A stretch of DNA of 6,510 nucleotides from Chloroflexota bacterium (GCA_011053085.1 DSBE01000296.1:1-6510); one strand, 5' to 3'; shown: positions 1 through 6,015, counted from the first letter of the stretch. Notes: generated by a model from the sequence alone, not told the origin. Translations and numbers: made by a program.

Positions 1-899
1 ATTTTAACCTGTTTTGACAAGATTTTGCCAAATTGCTCTTCAACGAATCCTGTATCCAATCCTTCGACCGCCACCAGGGCCTGTATGTGATCCCTCACCA
101 ACAGCAGCGATACCGCCTCGGCAATGGTTTCCTCATCAATGCCGTATATGGCGCTGCCCAGCCGCTGGCGAATGGTTTGCTCAACCTCGTCGATCATGAC
201 ATCCGCCTGTGCTTCTGAGGAGGCTTTGGCGGTTATGCGCACATCCACCTGACCGGATTTCGCCAACAGCCCTACCGTTGGATTGGTAAGCAGCTCCAAA
301 TCACCAATCATATCATCCACGCTGGATTCACCCAGCCCGATGGTATGCAGCACCCTGGCTTTGATTAGGTCAGTAAGTTGATAACGTTCGAGTAAATAAG
401 GCATCAGCGCATGGCTGGTCAGGTATTCCATCTCTTTGGGCACACCTGGCAGGCAGAACACGCATTTGTCGCCGCGCTCCATGATAAAACATGGCGCGGT
501 TCCCACCGGGTTTTCCACCGCAATACCTCCCGCGGGGATATAGGCCTGCCGTTTGTTATTTTCGGTCGGGGTGCGCGAGAAACGCATGAACCGGTTCTGG
601 ATCTGCTCCCACAAAGCAGGCTGGTACTCGATTTCTACACCAAATGCGATTGCCAACGCCTCACGCGTGGGATCGTCCACCGTCGGGCCCAACCCTCCCG
701 TTGTGATCACAATGTCAGCCCGTGATAGAGCTTCATTCACCAGTTCAGCCACCCTGTGAGCGTTATCACCAATCATGGTGGTGCGGTACAAATTAACGCC
801 ATGGTCTCGCAATTGACGGGCCAGGTAGTGTGTATTGGTATCTTGAATTTCCCCTAATAACAATTCGGTTCCAATGGCGATGATCTCGGCGTTAGGCAT
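1..899 (-). CDS. cinA: CinA-family protein (competence/damage-inducible protein A), C-terminus cut by window edge
   Basis: Reading leftward from the ATG at 899-897, the frame stays open for 299 codons to the window edge. The N-terminal MoCF-type domain (about residues 4-170) is clear: GTELLLG at 10-16, TTGGLGPT at 66-73 followed by DDPT at 75-78, NPVGTAP at 130-136 and LPGVPKEM at 150-157, all hallmarks of CinA. A middle domain follows, and from about residue 255 the C-terminal PncC-like domain begins. In the family this cytoplasmic protein carries ADP-ribose pyrophosphatase and/or NMN deamidase activity (pyridine nucleotide salvage). CinA proteins are usually about 410-420 residues, so roughly a quarter is missing. 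The expected AESCTGG serine motif of the C-terminal domain is not present where it should begin; residues 276-285 read VAVEGLDTGF instead. An AGGGAG Shine-Dalgarno at 914-909, 9 nt before the ATG, supports the start. The gene is divergent from the lipoprotein operon. Family assignment is secure; deamidase activity is doubtful. Confidence 0.93.
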   Translation of the reverse strand, partial: MPNAEIIAIGTELLLGEIQDTNTHYLARQLRDHGVNLYRTTMIGDNAHRVAELVNEALSRADIVITTGGLGPTVDDPTREALAIAFGVEIEYQPALWEQIQNRFMRFSRTPTENNKRQAYIPAGGIAVENPVGTAPCFIMERGDKCVFCLPGVPKEMEYLTSHALMPYLLERYQLTDLIKARVLHTIGLGESSVDDMIGDLELLTNPTVGLLAKSGQVDVRITAKASSEAQADVMIDEVEQTIRQRLGSAIYGIDEETIAEAVSLLLVRDHIQALVAVEGLDTGFVEEQFGKILSKQVK

Positions 900-968
900 T
901 TTGCTGGGCTCCCTGCTGTGCTTGTAAAAAGAAACGCGCAACAAAAACTATGCTGCGAATTTCTCTTG

Positions 969-997
969 ATTCTATCACGAGTTGAGAGTGGTGTCTT
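969..997 (-). promoter_or_regulatory. Candidate sigma-70-type promoter for cinA
   Basis: Read on the minus strand, a -35-like AAGACA (997-992, four of six consensus bases) is separated by exactly 17 bp from a -10-like TAGAAT (974-969, five of six). Transcription would begin near 962, giving a leader of about 60 nt before the cinA ATG at 899. The -35 element overlaps a small inverted repeat, CTTAA/TTAAG (995-999 and 1007-1011), that could bind a regulator. This is a motif match only. Confidence 0.4.
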
Positions 998-1025
998 AAT
1001 CTTTCGTTAAGGGGTTCTTATGGTA

Positions 1026-1043
1026 AAAGCCAGCAAAGCCAGC
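1026..1043 (+). repeat. Tandem 9-bp direct repeat at the -35 position of the operon promoter
   Basis: AAAGCCAGC occurs twice back to back (1026-1034 and 1035-1043). It occupies the place where a -35 box would lie for the TATAAT at 1054-1059, and no good -35 match is found at 16-19 bp spacing. Directly repeated short sites just upstream of a -10 are typical of activator-dependent promoters, so this is a candidate activator site. No cognate regulator is visible in the window. Confidence 0.45.
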
Positions 1044-1053
1044 GCGAATCCAT

Positions 1054-1059
1054 TATAAT
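1054..1059 (+). promoter_or_regulatory. Candidate -10 box of the lipoprotein operon promoter
   Basis: A perfect TATAAT lies 62 bp before the first lipoprotein start codon, with transcription expected to start near 1066. The surrounding ATTATAAT is a palindrome, so a -10 box could also be read leftward, but no convincing -35 is found on that side. The rightward -35 is poor (CAGCAA at 17 bp spacing), which together with the direct repeat suggests activation rather than a constitutive promoter. Confidence 0.45.
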
Positions 1060-1081
1060 AGGGTTCTCTCATAAAAATTGT

Positions 1082-1099
1082 ACTGACATTCGTGTCAGT
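1082..1099 (+). promoter_or_regulatory. 7-bp inverted repeat with TTCG loop in the operon leader
   Basis: ACTGACA (1082-1088) and TGTCAGT (1093-1099) are perfect complements around a TTCG loop. The element lies between the putative transcription start (near 1066) and the AGGA Shine-Dalgarno at 1111-1114 of the first lipoprotein gene. In RNA it would form a small hairpin capped by UUCG; in DNA it is a dyad, TGACA-N4-TGTCA, of operator type. The sequence cannot tell the two apart. There is no following T-run on the plus strand, so it is not a terminator for rightward transcription. Confidence 0.45.
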
Positions 1100-1120
1100 C
1101 ACATAGACAAAGGAAGCAAT

Positions 1121-2422
1121 ATGCGCAAGTTTTGGTTTTTATCGGTACTATTATTGGCAGTCTTCGTTTTCGGCGCTTGCAAGTCTGCAGATGGTGTCAG
1201 CGAAAATCCGCAAAACACCGGCGAAGCAGAAGACACCCCCGCCATTGTCACAGATGATGAACCCACCGTGGTCAACCCCAGCCAGGTGCTCGAAGAGGTG
1301 GTACCCGTGGCAGCTGGTGGCGTCACCGCCGGGCAATGCTATGTCAATGAGTATCCCATCTTCCCCTACCCGCAGCCTTCGGCTGATGACTGGAGCATCG
1401 GTCCAGAGGATGCTGCTGTCACCATCATCACCTACTCTGATTTCTCCTGCCCCTATTGCGCGTTGATGGATTTTGAATTGGCGCAGATCTATGCAGCCAA
1501 TCCGGATGACACCCGCCTCATCTACCGTCATTTCCTGCTAGGGTATTATGAGTTGTCTCAAACAGTGGCGATGACCGCTGAGTATGTCGGAGAAGAACTG
1601 GGCAATGAAGCCTTTTTTGAGTTTGCTGACCGAATCTTCGACGAACAGGAGACCTGGAAAGAATTGACCCTGGATGAAATCAAAGAATACCTGTTGACAT
1701 TGCTGGAAGAAGAGTATGGTCTGGTGCCGGAAGATTATGAAGCAATTCTGGCGAATGAAGAAGTTCTACAAAAGATCACCGACCAACAAGTGGGCGCTCA
1801 GATGTTTGTCAGAGGCACCCCTTACGTGCTGATCAACGGCATTCCGCTCGAATATATGCCGGTGACTTCTTTTCAGGAAGCCTGGCAGTGGGCCAAGGAC
1901 TTCCCTTCCAAACAATATAATGAATGCCCTGAATTTGAGATTGACCGGGACAAAGAATACTTTGCCACCGTTGAAACTACCAAAGGGTTTTTCACCATGC
2001 AGTTGCTGCCTGACTCAGCCCCCACCACGGTCAATAGCTTCATTTTCCTCGCCAGCCGCGGCTTCTATAATGATGTCATATTCCATCGGGTGATTCCGGG
2101 TTTTGTGGCGCAAACCGGTGATTTTACCGGCATGGGTATTTTTGGACCAGGGTACACCTATGACAATGAGATCGATGCAGGCCTGAAATATTCTGCGCGC
2201 GGTGTTGTCGGCATGGCCAATGCCGGCGCAAACACCAATGGCAGCCAATGGTTCATCACTTATGCGCCGCAACCGGTGTTGGATGGCGAATATACCATCT
2301 TTGCGCTGGTGACCGAAGGCATGGATGTCGTTGAAGCATTACAGAGCATTGATCCGCAGAATCCTGACCAGGCGTCAGTGGAACCTGACCGCATCCTCTC
2401 CATTTCGATCACGGAGAAATAA
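1121..2422 (+). CDS. Lipoprotein with DsbA-like thioredoxin domain fused to an active-looking cyclophilin-type peptidyl-prolyl isomerase
   Basis: 433 residues, ATG start with AGGA at 1111-1114. Residues 1-20 form a lipoprotein signal peptide (KF, hydrophobic core, lipobox-like FGAC), so Cys20 is probably lipidated and the protein held on the outer face of the membrane. A low-complexity acidic/Pro/Thr linker runs to about residue 70. The thioredoxin domain of the DsbA/Thioredoxin_4 type (about 92-258) has CPYC at 110-113 and the cis-proline loop GTP at 232-234. The cyclophilin domain (about 280-432) has FHRVIPGFVAQTGD at 321-334. Aligned to human cyclophilin A, Arg55, Phe60 and Gln63 correspond to Arg323, Phe328 and Gln331, and Asn102, Gln111 and Phe113 to Asn367, Gln376 and Phe378. 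Trp121 and His126 appear replaced by Val386 and Tyr391. Cys73 and Cys269 flank the thioredoxin domain. Likely role, inferred: folding of exported proteins by thiol oxidation or isomerisation plus proline isomerisation. First gene of the operon; no DsbB/VKOR partner is visible. Confidence 0.9.
   Translation: MRKFWFLSVLLLAVFVFGACKSADGVSENPQNTGEAEDTPAIVTDDEPTVVNPSQVLEEVVPVAAGGVTAGQCYVNEYPIFPYPQPSADDWSIGPEDAAVTIITYSDFSCPYCALMDFELAQIYAANPDDTRLIYRHFLLGYYELSQTVAMTAEYVGEELGNEAFFEFADRIFDEQETWKELTLDEIKEYLLTLLEEEYGLVPEDYEAILANEEVLQKITDQQVGAQMFVRGTPYVLINGIPLEYMPVTSFQEAWQWAKDFPSKQYNECPEFEIDRDKEYFATVETTKGFFTMQLLPDSAPTTVNSFIFLASRGFYNDVIFHRVIPGFVAQTGDFTGMGIFGPGYTYDNEIDAGLKYSARGVVGMANAGANTNGSQWFITYAPQPVLDGEYTIFALVTEGMDVVEALQSIDPQNPDQASVEPDRILSISITEK
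2413..2416 (+). promoter_or_regulatory. Ribosome binding site deciding a TTG start
   Basis: GGAG sits inside the last codons of the upstream gene, 9 nt before the TTG at 2426. The next in-frame alternative, GTG at 2438, has its only purine-rich stretch (AAAGGGG) directly abutting it and would remove the basic N-region of the signal peptide. TTG is therefore the better start, probably helped by ribosomes terminating at 2420-2422. Confidence 0.6.
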
Positions 2423-2425
2423 ATT

Positions 2426-3709
2426 TTGCGCAAAGGGGTGAAACGCAGCCATATTTTAATACTATGTATTGTCACAACCGTGCTGGCCGCCTGTGCCAGC
2501 ACGGTTGATATGGCTGCCACCGTCACCCCGCAGGCAACCCCAACGGACCTCCCACTTCCCACCAAACAACCCGGGTTAGAAGAACTCTTTCCGGGAGAAT
2601 TCAGTGACTGCATCCTCGCTGCTGAAGCAACGCTGCCGCCTTTTGCAGTACCCGAACCCCTCGTCCCTGACCATGTCGCCGGCAATACCGATGACCCTGC
2701 TATCATTATGGTGGTTTACAACGATCTGCAATGCCCCTATTGCGCGGCTTTCCACGAAGTGACCCAATTATTGCTGCGGGAATATCCTGATGAACTGCAG
2801 GTCATCTACCGCCATCTGCCATTGTTCATGGTGCATGGCAATGCTTTTATTGCCGCCCAGGCGTTGGAGGCAGCTGCCTTGCAAAATCAACAGGCTTTTT
2901 TTGAGGTGCAAGACCATCTATTCACCCATCAGGGCGAATGGCAGGCGCTGAGCCCCGAAGACTTTTCTTCCTATCTGCGCGGCCTGCTGCCAACCTTTGA
3001 ACTTGACCCTGATCTATTTGAACAAGCCATGATAGACGAAGCGACTACACTGGCACTGCTCAATGACCTCGACGCAGCACTGCAAGCCGGCATCACCACC
3101 ACCCCCTTTATTTTGATCAACGGGCAGGTGTATACTGCCCTCTCGCGCGACCTATCAACCATCCGCACCATCATCGAACTGGAATTGCTGAAAGAGCGCC
3201 AATTCAATCAGTGCCCCCCGCGCGTCATCGACGAAGGCATCAGTTACAACGCCACCCTGCACACCTCTCAAGGTGACATCATCATCAAACTGTATCCCGA
3301 ATATGCACCGCTTGCGGTGAATAATTTCCTCTTTCTGGCGCAGCAAGGCTGGTATGATCAACTGCCGTTCTACATGGTCATCCCGGATGAGTTTGCCCTC
3401 ACCGGCGACCCGAGCGGCTCCAGCCTGGGCACCCCTGGCTATACCTTCCGTTCAGAGATCAATCCTGCCCTGACCTTTGACCGCACCGGTATCATAGCAA
3501 TGAACAATGCCGGTTCCCCCAACTCGAACGGCAGCCAATTCTTCATCACCTACGGTCCCCTGCCCGCCTATAACAACAAATTCACCATATTCGGACAGGT
3601 GCTACAAGGGTTGGATGTGCTGCAAAACCTTACACCACGTAATCCTGCCAGTGATCCTACTAGCGCGCCAGCCGACCTGCTTCTTTCTGTTACAATTGAT
3701 GCGAAATGA
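2426..3709 (+). CDS. Second thioredoxin-cyclophilin lipoprotein, with degenerate isomerase active site
   Basis: 427 residues from a TTG start 3 nt after the upstream stop. The signal peptide has a basic N-region (RKGVKR), hydrophobic core and a textbook lipobox LAAC (20-23), then a Pro/Thr-rich linker. The DsbA-like domain (about 88-252) keeps CPYC at 103-106 and the cis-proline TTP at 225-227. The cyclophilin-type domain (about 274-426) is recognisable from GSPNSNGSQFFITYGP (363-378), but the catalytic stretch reads FYMVIPDEFALTGD (315-328). The positions of cyclophilin A Arg55, Phe60 and Gln63 are Met317, Glu322 and Leu325. It is therefore probably not a conventional prolyl isomerase, and may be a substrate-binding or chaperone module. 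Domain order, the flanking cysteines (Cys62, Cys263) and overall length match the gene before it, so the two are paralogues; divergence is high, so the duplication is old. Its last codons overlap the next gene by 4 nt. Confidence 0.88.
   Translation: MRKGVKRSHILILCIVTTVLAACASTVDMAATVTPQATPTDLPLPTKQPGLEELFPGEFSDCILAAEATLPPFAVPEPLVPDHVAGNTDDPAIIMVVYNDLQCPYCAAFHEVTQLLLREYPDELQVIYRHLPLFMVHGNAFIAAQALEAAALQNQQAFFEVQDHLFTHQGEWQALSPEDFSSYLRGLLPTFELDPDLFEQAMIDEATTLALLNDLDAALQAGITTTPFILINGQVYTALSRDLSTIRTIIELELLKERQFNQCPPRVIDEGISYNATLHTSQGDIIIKLYPEYAPLAVNNFLFLAQQGWYDQLPFYMVIPDEFALTGDPSGSSLGTPGYTFRSEINPALTFDRTGIIAMNNAGSPNSNGSQFFITYGPLPAYNNKFTIFGQVLQGLDVLQNLTPRNPASDPTSAPADLLLSVTIDAK
2475..2507 (+). repeat. 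Perfect 13-bp inverted repeat over the lipobox codons
   Basis: CAACCGTGCTGGC (2475-2487) is exactly complementary to GCCAGCACGGTTG (2495-2507) around a 7-nt loop (2488-2494). The arms cover codons 17-21 and 24-28 of the second lipoprotein gene; the loop falls on the lipobox Ala-Cys codons. The mRNA should form a strong GC-rich hairpin about 50 nt after the start codon. No T-run follows, so it is not an intrinsic terminator. It may affect elongation, coupling or stability of the transcript. Confidence 0.75.
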
Positions 3710-4971
3710 ATCAACCCTCCATCGAACCAACCACCAACAAAGTGAACCTTCTGAACATTCTGGCTTTCATCATCCTGACATCCGGTGTCCTGTTCAGCCT
3801 GCTGATAGCTGCTCTGGGTGGATTGACAGGTTTGTTTGCGCTCGTAAACCTGGCGCAAGATGGCGCATTCAACAACCAGTTGTTTACAGCATTAAACCTG
3901 ACCATGATGATGTTCACGGTGAGTGTTTTGATGATCCCCGGCTGGCTGGTCTCATTGCGGCGGTTGTTCAATAAACAACCTGCTGCGCAAGCCCCGGATC
4001 AATCGAACAACCGCGGAATGCAGCTGCCCAACATCGCCCTGGCGGTAACAGCCGTGGCATTGATTGCCATTTACCTCCTGTTACAGGCATTTGACGGCGC
4101 GCAATGGCTGCTGCCTTTCCTGCAAATACCAGCGGTCATTGTCCCTTTGTTCTGGATCTACCGCTTCACCACCCGAAGTTATGCCCCCAGAAAACCACGT
4201 CGTAACTGGTTTTTTTTAGGATTGAATTTAACCTTACAGCCAGTCCTGGCATTTTCTATTGAAATATTGCTGTTGATTTTTATGGGATTGCTGATTATCT
4301 TCTGGCTTTCCCTCAACCCATCCCTGCTGGAAAACGTCCTGTCACAATTTGAAATGCTCACAGATATGAACCTGCCCATGGAGCAGGCTGAGGATCTGAT
4401 CGGCGGCTTTCTTGAAAATCCCTGGATCTTCTGGCTGGTGCAATTCTTTGTCGCTCTCCTTGTGCCATTGGTGGAAGAATTTATCAAACCCATTTTGCTT
4501 TTCCGTTGGATCAAACGTCCCCTGCGTGCTGTTGACGGTTTTTGGCTTGGTTTGATCAGCGGTACCGCTTTCACCTTGTTCGAAAACTTCGGCAACGTAA
4601 GCGGAATCATGGCGCAAGATTGGTTCTTCGTCACCTTTGCTCGCTATGGCACCAGTTTCCTGCATATGGCAACCTCTGCCGCCATGGGCTGGGCGTTGAT
4701 GCAAACCTTCATAGACCGCAAAGTCATCAGAGCAGTGCTGGTCTACGGCGGGGTGGTCATCCTGCATGGTATCTGGAATTTCTTCGCATTGCTGGCAGGT
4801 TTCAGCGTATTGCCCATGAAAAATCCACTCGCCATTTACTCGTTATCACCCATTGCACCAGTCATACTGGTCCTTATCGCCTTCCTGTGTGCAGCCATTC
4901 TCTTCTTTGGCGGCCATGCCCTTTTCCGCCAGAGCGAGATAAACCAACCCGCTATTGAAACCATCTCATAA
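3706..4971 (+). CDS. PrsW-family intramembrane metalloprotease
   Basis: 421 residues, polytopic membrane protein with about eight or more hydrophobic segments (around 14-45, 60-82, 108-128, 133-152, 170-203, 240-256, 279-292, 343-364, 372-402). The family's putative catalytic signatures are all present: EEFIK at 257-261, the glycine-rich stretch ending FEN at 292-294, RYGTSFLHMATSAAMG at 313-328 with His320, and HGIWN at 354-358. In Bacillus subtilis, PrsW makes the first cut in the anti-sigma factor RsiW in response to envelope stress; the substrate here is unknown and no anti-sigma or sigma gene is visible. An amphipathic loop (about 204-238) precedes the EExxK segment. The ATG overlaps the upstream stop as ATGA (3706-3709) and has no clear Shine-Dalgarno of its own, so translation is probably coupled to the second lipoprotein. 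Family membership is fairly certain; related CPBP-type proteases share the EExxK and His motifs but are a less good fit. Confidence 0.85.
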   Translation: MNQPSIEPTTNKVNLLNILAFIILTSGVLFSLLIAALGGLTGLFALVNLAQDGAFNNQLFTALNLTMMMFTVSVLMIPGWLVSLRRLFNKQPAAQAPDQSNNRGMQLPNIALAVTAVALIAIYLLLQAFDGAQWLLPFLQIPAVIVPLFWIYRFTTRSYAPRKPRRNWFFLGLNLTLQPVLAFSIEILLLIFMGLLIIFWLSLNPSLLENVLSQFEMLTDMNLPMEQAEDLIGGFLENPWIFWLVQFFVALLVPLVEEFIKPILLFRWIKRPLRAVDGFWLGLISGTAFTLFENFGNVSGIMAQDWFFVTFARYGTSFLHMATSAAMGWALMQTFIDRKVIRAVLVYGGVVILHGIWNFFALLAGFSVLPMKNPLAIYSLSPIAPVILVLIAFLCAAILFFGGHALFRQSEINQPAIETIS

Positions 4972-4986
4972 CGAAAGCTTCCTGAC

Positions 4987-5679
4987 ATGACAAGGCAACA
5001 ACTCCAAAAGATCATAAAATTTTTCTTGTTCGGACTCGCCAAGGTTGATTATCAGAATACCCATTTCATCCCACCAGAAGGTCCGTTGATCGTGGTGACC
5101 AACCACCTCAGCCGTCTGGATATCCCTGTCTTGTTGGAAAATCCAGTCCGTCCCGAGATCACCGCGCTGGTGGCAGAAAAATACCGCGAACACTGGTTCT
5201 TGTCCTGGATTTTAAACACCTGCGGCATTATTTATCTTGACCGCAGCAAAGCGGATTTCAGCGCTTTTCGTGAAGCCCGGCGTGTGATCCAATCAGGGGT
5301 TGCCATGGGTATCGCCCCCGAAGGCACTCGCAGCCACGACCAAAAACTGGCAGAAGGCAAGGAAGGCGCAGCCATGCTTGCCATGCAATTGCAAGTACCC
5401 ATCGTGCCGGTAGGCATCCATGGCACGGAACAGGCGTTCAAAACACTCGGTAAATTCCGCAGGCCGGTCATCACTGCGCGATTTGGCGAATCCTTTCTGC
5501 TGCCATCTTTCACCCGCGACAACCGTGCAGAACAATTAAAAAAAGGTACAGAAGAGATCATGTGCCGCATCGCCGTGCTGCTGCCCGAACAATACCATGG
5601 TTTCTATGCCGATCATCCGCGGCTGCAAGAGCTTGCTCCTGAACGACCAAACCTGAAAAAAGGTCTGGAGTGGGTATAA
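4987..5679 (+). CDS. plsC: 1-acyl-sn-glycerol-3-phosphate acyltransferase (PlsC/LPLAT family)
   Basis: 230 residues. The four acyltransferase blocks are visible: NHLSRLD (39-45, the catalytic H-x4-D with His40 and Asp45), GIIYLDRS (80-87, with Arg86), PEGTRS (111-116, phosphate binding) and IVPVGIHGTE (139-148). The family transfers a fatty acyl group to lysophosphatidic acid to make phosphatidic acid at the cytoplasmic face of the membrane; a short hydrophobic N-terminal stretch (FFLFGLA, 12-18) fits peripheral membrane association. Length is normal for bacterial PlsC. The ATG is 15 nt after the PrsW stop with only a weak GAAAG purine stretch (4973-4977) as ribosome site. A close relative acting on another lysolipid or acyl acceptor cannot be excluded, since LPLAT members are hard to separate by motif. 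Context links membrane lipid synthesis with the envelope folding and protease genes upstream. Confidence 0.87.
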   Translation: MTRQQLQKIIKFFLFGLAKVDYQNTHFIPPEGPLIVVTNHLSRLDIPVLLENPVRPEITALVAEKYREHWFLSWILNTCGIIYLDRSKADFSAFREARRVIQSGVAMGIAPEGTRSHDQKLAEGKEGAAMLAMQLQVPIVPVGIHGTEQAFKTLGKFRRPVITARFGESFLLPSFTRDNRAEQLKKGTEEIMCRIAVLLPEQYHGFYADHPRLQELAPERPNLKKGLEWV

Positions 5680-5680
5680 T

Positions 5681-5690
5681 AGGAGAAAGG
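5681..5690 (+). promoter_or_regulatory. Strong ribosome binding site for the 104-residue gene
   Basis: AGGAGAAAGG begins one base after the plsC stop. AGGAG lies 9 nt before the ATG at 5695, the best Shine-Dalgarno in the operon. It supports this small gene being real and independently initiated. Confidence 0.6.
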
Positions 5691-5694
5691 TCTT

Positions 5695-6009
5695 ATGAGG
5701 TTCCTGAAACGTATGTTTAATCCCCCCTATCCACAAGACGCAAAAAAAGAAGTTGATCGTCTGATTAACGAGTTACTCTCGATCGGTGAAAAAGAAGATT
5801 TTCTGTCAGAAACTCCTGGCGGGCGCTACAACCGCCGCTGCCGCCATATCCGCACACGTGAGATCGGCACAAGGCTCGATGAAATCGGCGGGTATGAACT
5901 GATGGCATTTGCCTATGACCGCATCCAGAGAAAATTGGGCCGCAATCTGTCAGACCATCTCGATTTTGCCTGGTTCGAAGTTGGCCATTGGACCAACCTC
6001 AGCGAATAA
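5695..6009 (+). CDS. Small charged cytoplasmic protein of unknown function
   Basis: 104 residues, no family recognised. It has no signal peptide or membrane segment and is highly charged. A basic N-terminus (MRFLKRMF) leads into a predicted helix (about 15-30, AKKEVDRLINELL), then an Arg-rich stretch GGRYNRRCRHIRTREIG (42-58) with the only cysteine (Cys49), and a second helical part (about 60-88, GGYELMAFAYDRIQRKLG within it) ending in an aromatic patch, FAWFEVGHW (91-99). Reality is supported by the strong Shine-Dalgarno, the 15-nt spacing from plsC and codon use like its neighbours. Arg-rich composition could mean nucleic-acid, nucleotide or membrane-surface binding, but nothing specific can be claimed. 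It is the last gene of the operon, ending 6 nt before the stop of the convergent gene. An alternative start is Met7. Confidence 0.75.
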   Translation: MRFLKRMFNPPYPQDAKKEVDRLINELLSIGEKEDFLSETPGGRYNRRCRHIRTREIGTRLDEIGGYELMAFAYDRIQRKLGRNLSDHLDFAWFEVGHWTNLSE

Positions 6010-6015
6010 CCGCCA

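Noticed and set aside
411..725. Rightward open frames across positions 14-759, overlapping cinA.
   Set aside because: They are antisense to a long frame with unmistakable CinA motifs, lack ribosome sites and resemble no protein family.
1082..1099. The leader hairpin as a leftward intrinsic terminator, because AATTTTTA follows it on the minus strand.
   Set aside because: No leftward gene lies to its right within the operon, and the 7-bp A/T-closed stem is weak for termination; a leader or operator role on the plus side is more plausible.
3122..3140. GGGCAG/CTGCCC inverted repeat inside the second lipoprotein gene.
   Set aside because: Six-bp stem within codons; this length is expected by chance in a window of this size, unlike the 13-bp repeat at 2475-2507.
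4179..4767. Long leftward open frames opposite the PrsW-family gene.
   Set aside because: Shadow frames of a well-supported membrane protease gene; their translations show no domain signature and no proper start context.
5675..5680. Perfect TATAAT at the plsC end, possible internal promoter for the 104-residue gene (with CTGAAA at 5653-5658, 16 bp upstream).
   Set aside because: The -10 box is formed by the last plsC codons and its stop, and transcription would begin near 5687, after the AGGAG ribosome site, leaving almost no leader. Read-through from the operon explains the gene better.
5980..5997. GTTGG/CCAAC inverted repeat near the end of the operon as a terminator.
   Set aside because: Only a 5-bp stem with an 8-nt loop, inside coding sequence, and no T-run follows on the plus strand.
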